Origin: Azospirillum oryzae
GTDB lineage: Bacteria; Pseudomonadota; Alphaproteobacteria; Azospirillales; Azospirillaceae
DNA: 64,000 nucleotides
Reading direction: 5' to 3'
NCBI RefSeq assembly: GCF_008364795.1
Contig: NZ_VTTM01000003.1
Location: 248,001-312,000 of the forward strand
Part shown: positions 62,318-64,000 of the stretch, in pieces
Numbering within the stretch: the first letter of the stretch is position 1
Layout: each line of letters starts with the position of its first letter
Translations under genes and position numbers: made by a program
Notes under the pieces: model-generated
Told to the model about the DNA's origin: nothing
The model's input: only the letters and a program-made list of their open reading frames with translations
Databases searched by the model: none

Positions 62318-64000
62318 TCAGATGGTTGAAGGATTGTTCTTGCGCAGGATCTTCGTCGCCCAGGCCTGTGCTGGTGGAGCCGACGGCGGCATGGGGTCGG
62401 CGACCTCCTGTGCACTCAAGGCAGGCATTTCGTTCGCAGGCTCGGGAGTAGCGTTGCCATCGGCCGGATCCTTGGGAGTGAAGTCTCCGGGCTGCATGCC
62501 GATGTTCTTGAAGCGGGCTACTTTCTTCGTGTGGAACCGGTTCTTCTGGCGGAGAAGCTGGTCAGCCTGGATGCGCAGGTCGTTCAGCGTCGTCATGATG
62601 ATGTCGTGGTTGACTGCCCCCGAGGCTCGGGAGTTGGCCAAGCTCACGGCACGTTCCCATTGGAACAGCGTAATACCCGTCGGGAAGTTCGGGTCCGCAG
62701 GTCCGACGGTAAACGGCTGACCGGACTTCGGATGGATGACCTCGATGGTGTGGACATCATCCGGATTGATGCGGATCTTTACGGTGTCTTGCGCCTTAAA
62801 ATCGGGAAGCGTCCGAATGGCTTGAAGCTCCTGGCTGTTCCAGCGCAGACGCCCCCGCTTAATGCCTTGACGAGTGATGGCGACGTTATCGCTCGGGCGC
62901 AGAGCATTCAGAGACTTCATAGACGGAGGGCGGCGCGGTTCGCGACGGGCTTCGGCCTCCTTCCACCGGCGTAACGGGACGTCAACGATGCCCTCGTGAA
63001 CGCTGCGGTGATAGACGTCGAGCACCCAGCGGTGGAAGCGAGCGACGAAGACTTTGAACGGCATCTGCGTTTCTCCTGCCGTCTTCGCGACCAAGGCATC
63101 CCGCACACCGGGATGAGCGGTACCGGTGACTGTGTGGCCGACATTCTCGTTGGCGGTTCGGAAGAAGCGCTCGATCTTGCCTTTGAACTCCGGGCAACCG
63201 ACCGGGGCGTAGGTCATCGTGAAGCCCAGCTGTTGGGAGGCTTCAATGAGGCTCTCGCTGTGGAACTCGGCGCCATGGTCGCAGATGACCTGATCGGGCA
63301 CGCCCCAGCACGGGTACTCGGATTGCACCTCAGGGTAACGTTGCTTCACGTACTCCTTCGGCGTCATCATGTGCCGTAGCGCCATCATCACCGACGTGAC
63401 CGAGGGCGGGGTGAAGCCGATGTAGAAGCCGACGATGCACCGGCTGTAGCGGTCGATGACCGCCGTGATCCATGGCCGCCCCAGGACCGAACCCGTTTCG
63501 TCATCCAACACCTTGAGGTCGACCTGCGTGTGGTCGATTTCCACGAACTCGAGTAGGTCTTTGGCCTCGGGACCGACCATGACCGCTTTGAAGTGATGGT
63601 CGGCGTAGGCCTTGCCGAAGCGCTTCAAGGCTTTCGTGTACTGGTCGATGTCCTTGATGGCCCGCTGGATGGTTCGCAGCGCCGGACAGGCCAACTGCTG
63701 TTCGGGACCGTGTTCAGCGTTCCAGCGTTTGACCTCCTCGAACAGCGCCGCTCGGACATGCTTTGCCTTGTTCTTGGAAGTCGTGAGGTAGACCTCGTTG
63801 ATTGCACACGTCAGCTTTTCCTGGATGAACGGGTGCATCTGGCGCTGTCTGGGACCACGCTTGTGATATTTAGGAACCAGGATGCGGACGTCGCGAGTGC
63901 CTGCCTTTTCCCATTGGCCCAGATGTCGGCACAAGGAGTTCCAGGCGGGCGGATGCGTATCGCCGATCTCCGCGGCGAGTTCATTGATGAATTTTGTAAG
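62318..64000 (-). CDS. tniA: TnsB/TniA-type DDE transposase (5' part beyond the window)
   Basis: The reading frame is open to the window edge, so the N-terminus is missing; 560 residues are visible. An HTH-like stretch (INELAAEIGDTHPPAWNSL) leads to an rve/DDE core: aspartate in VEIDHTQVDL (codon 63533-63535), aspartate in VICDHGAEFHSE (63278-63280) and glutamate in KGKIERFF (63170-63172), giving DD(35)E spacing. A Mu-type C-terminal beta-barrel and a Pro-rich tail follow. It cuts and joins the transposon ends and would bind the sites at 56008-56136. Confidence 0.94.
   Translation of the reverse strand, partial: LTKFINELAAEIGDTHPPAWNSLCRHLGQWEKAGTRDVRILVPKYHKRGPRQRQMHPFIQEKLTCAINEVYLTTSKNKAKHVRAALFEEVKRWNAEHGPEQQLACPALRTIQRAIKDIDQYTKALKRFGKAYADHHFKAVMVGPEAKDLLEFVEIDHTQVDLKVLDDETGSVLGRPWITAVIDRYSRCIVGFYIGFTPPSVTSVMMALRHMMTPKEYVKQRYPEVQSEYPCWGVPDQVICDHGAEFHSESLIEASQQLGFTMTYAPVGCPEFKGKIERFFRTANENVGHTVTGTAHPGVRDALVAKTAGETQMPFKVFVARFHRWVLDVYHRSVHEGIVDVPLRRWKEAEARREPRRPPSMKSLNALRPSDNVAITRQGIKRGRLRWNSQELQAIRTLPDFKAQDTVKIRINPDDVHTIEVIHPKSGQPFTVGPADPNFPTGITLFQWERAVSLANSRASGAVNHDIIMTTLNDLRIQADQLLRQKNRFHTKKVARFKNIGMQPGDFTPKDPADGNATPEPANEMPALSAQEVADPMPPSAPPAQAWATKILRKNNPSTI

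Larger units (their letters stand above)
56002..64000. mobile_element. Tn7/Tn5053-like transposon (one end and part of the body; runs off the window)
   Basis: The element begins with TGTCCTGC followed by GACA of the first TnsB-type site, as Tn7 begins with TGT plus five bases and then GACA. The five bases just outside are GCGGT (55997-56001), the expected place for a target duplication; its partner is beyond the window. The core genes tnsB/tniA, tniB and a short tniQ lie on the minus strand at 60463-64000. A second, long TnsD-like tniQ, two tniQ 3' fragments and cargo genes lie between core and end. No resolvase gene or CRISPR-Cas component is in the visible part. Confidence 0.85.

Overview
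The window is high-GC DNA with dense coding and long antisense open frames. The gene content (dual-ATPase peptide ABC transporter, CBM60-type polysaccharide-binding enzymes, several ParA paralogues, hmgA, a valine-degradation cluster) suggests a Rhodospirillales/Azospirillum-like alphaproteobacterium. That placement is inferred from protein style and gene mix, not from a marker gene. No rRNA, recognisable tRNA or CRISPR array was found.

Layout. 1-620 is non-coding and holds ten copies of a short motif, CCTTAC-N4-[T/C]GGGGG. 620-6430 carries a TauE-type permease, a divergent LysR regulator, an MFS exporter, an aldo/keto reductase, a CLC chloride channel and a small ORF. 6815-9079 and 17695-20082 encode two large probable extracellular carbohydrate-active proteins, each with two N-terminal CBM60-like modules (one followed by a beta-helix, one by a GH5 glucanase). 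Between them lie a thioesterase, an Lrp/AsnC regulator, pyruvate kinase, an RpiR regulator divergent from a polar amino-acid ABC operon with a sigma-54-like promoter, and a single-domain RelA/SpoT-like protein. 20150-20832 is a higBA toxin-antitoxin pair with twin operators.

20923-27115 is a six-gene surface-glycan operon (three further-diverged or GT4 glycosyltransferases plus a MurG-like one, a histidine phosphatase and a NodB-like deacetylase) in which all five junctions overlap by four bases. 27396-33567 is a YejABEF-like peptide ABC operon. 33601-36825 encodes an ABC protein whose nucleotide-binding motifs are all degenerate and which ends in a cyclic-nucleotide-binding domain. A methyltransferase and hmgA follow. 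39183-44414 encodes a 1743-residue fusion of a filamentous-haemagglutinin-type secretion domain to a C-terminal caspase-like protease. It is divergent from a ParA/DUF3102 gene pair, with two identical 14-bp palindromes between them. 47128-51796 is a LysR gene and the valine genes mmsB, an acyl-CoA dehydrogenase and mmsA. 52049-55735 holds a ParA with a C-terminal membrane anchor, an M20 peptidase and a YghZ-type reductase.

56002 to the window end is one end of a Tn7/Tn5053-like transposon. It starts with a TGT terminus and four TnsB-type binding sites and contains tnsB/tniA (cut by the window edge), tniB and a short tniQ. It also has a second long TnsD-like tniQ, two tniQ 3'-end fragments and small cargo genes. 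Each cargo block lies between a tniQ 3' fragment and the matching complete tniQ gene. A structured-RNA-like stretch with an intrinsic terminator abuts the insertion point.

GC-rich palindromic repeats of at least three families lie between many genes, and in one place run into a reading frame.
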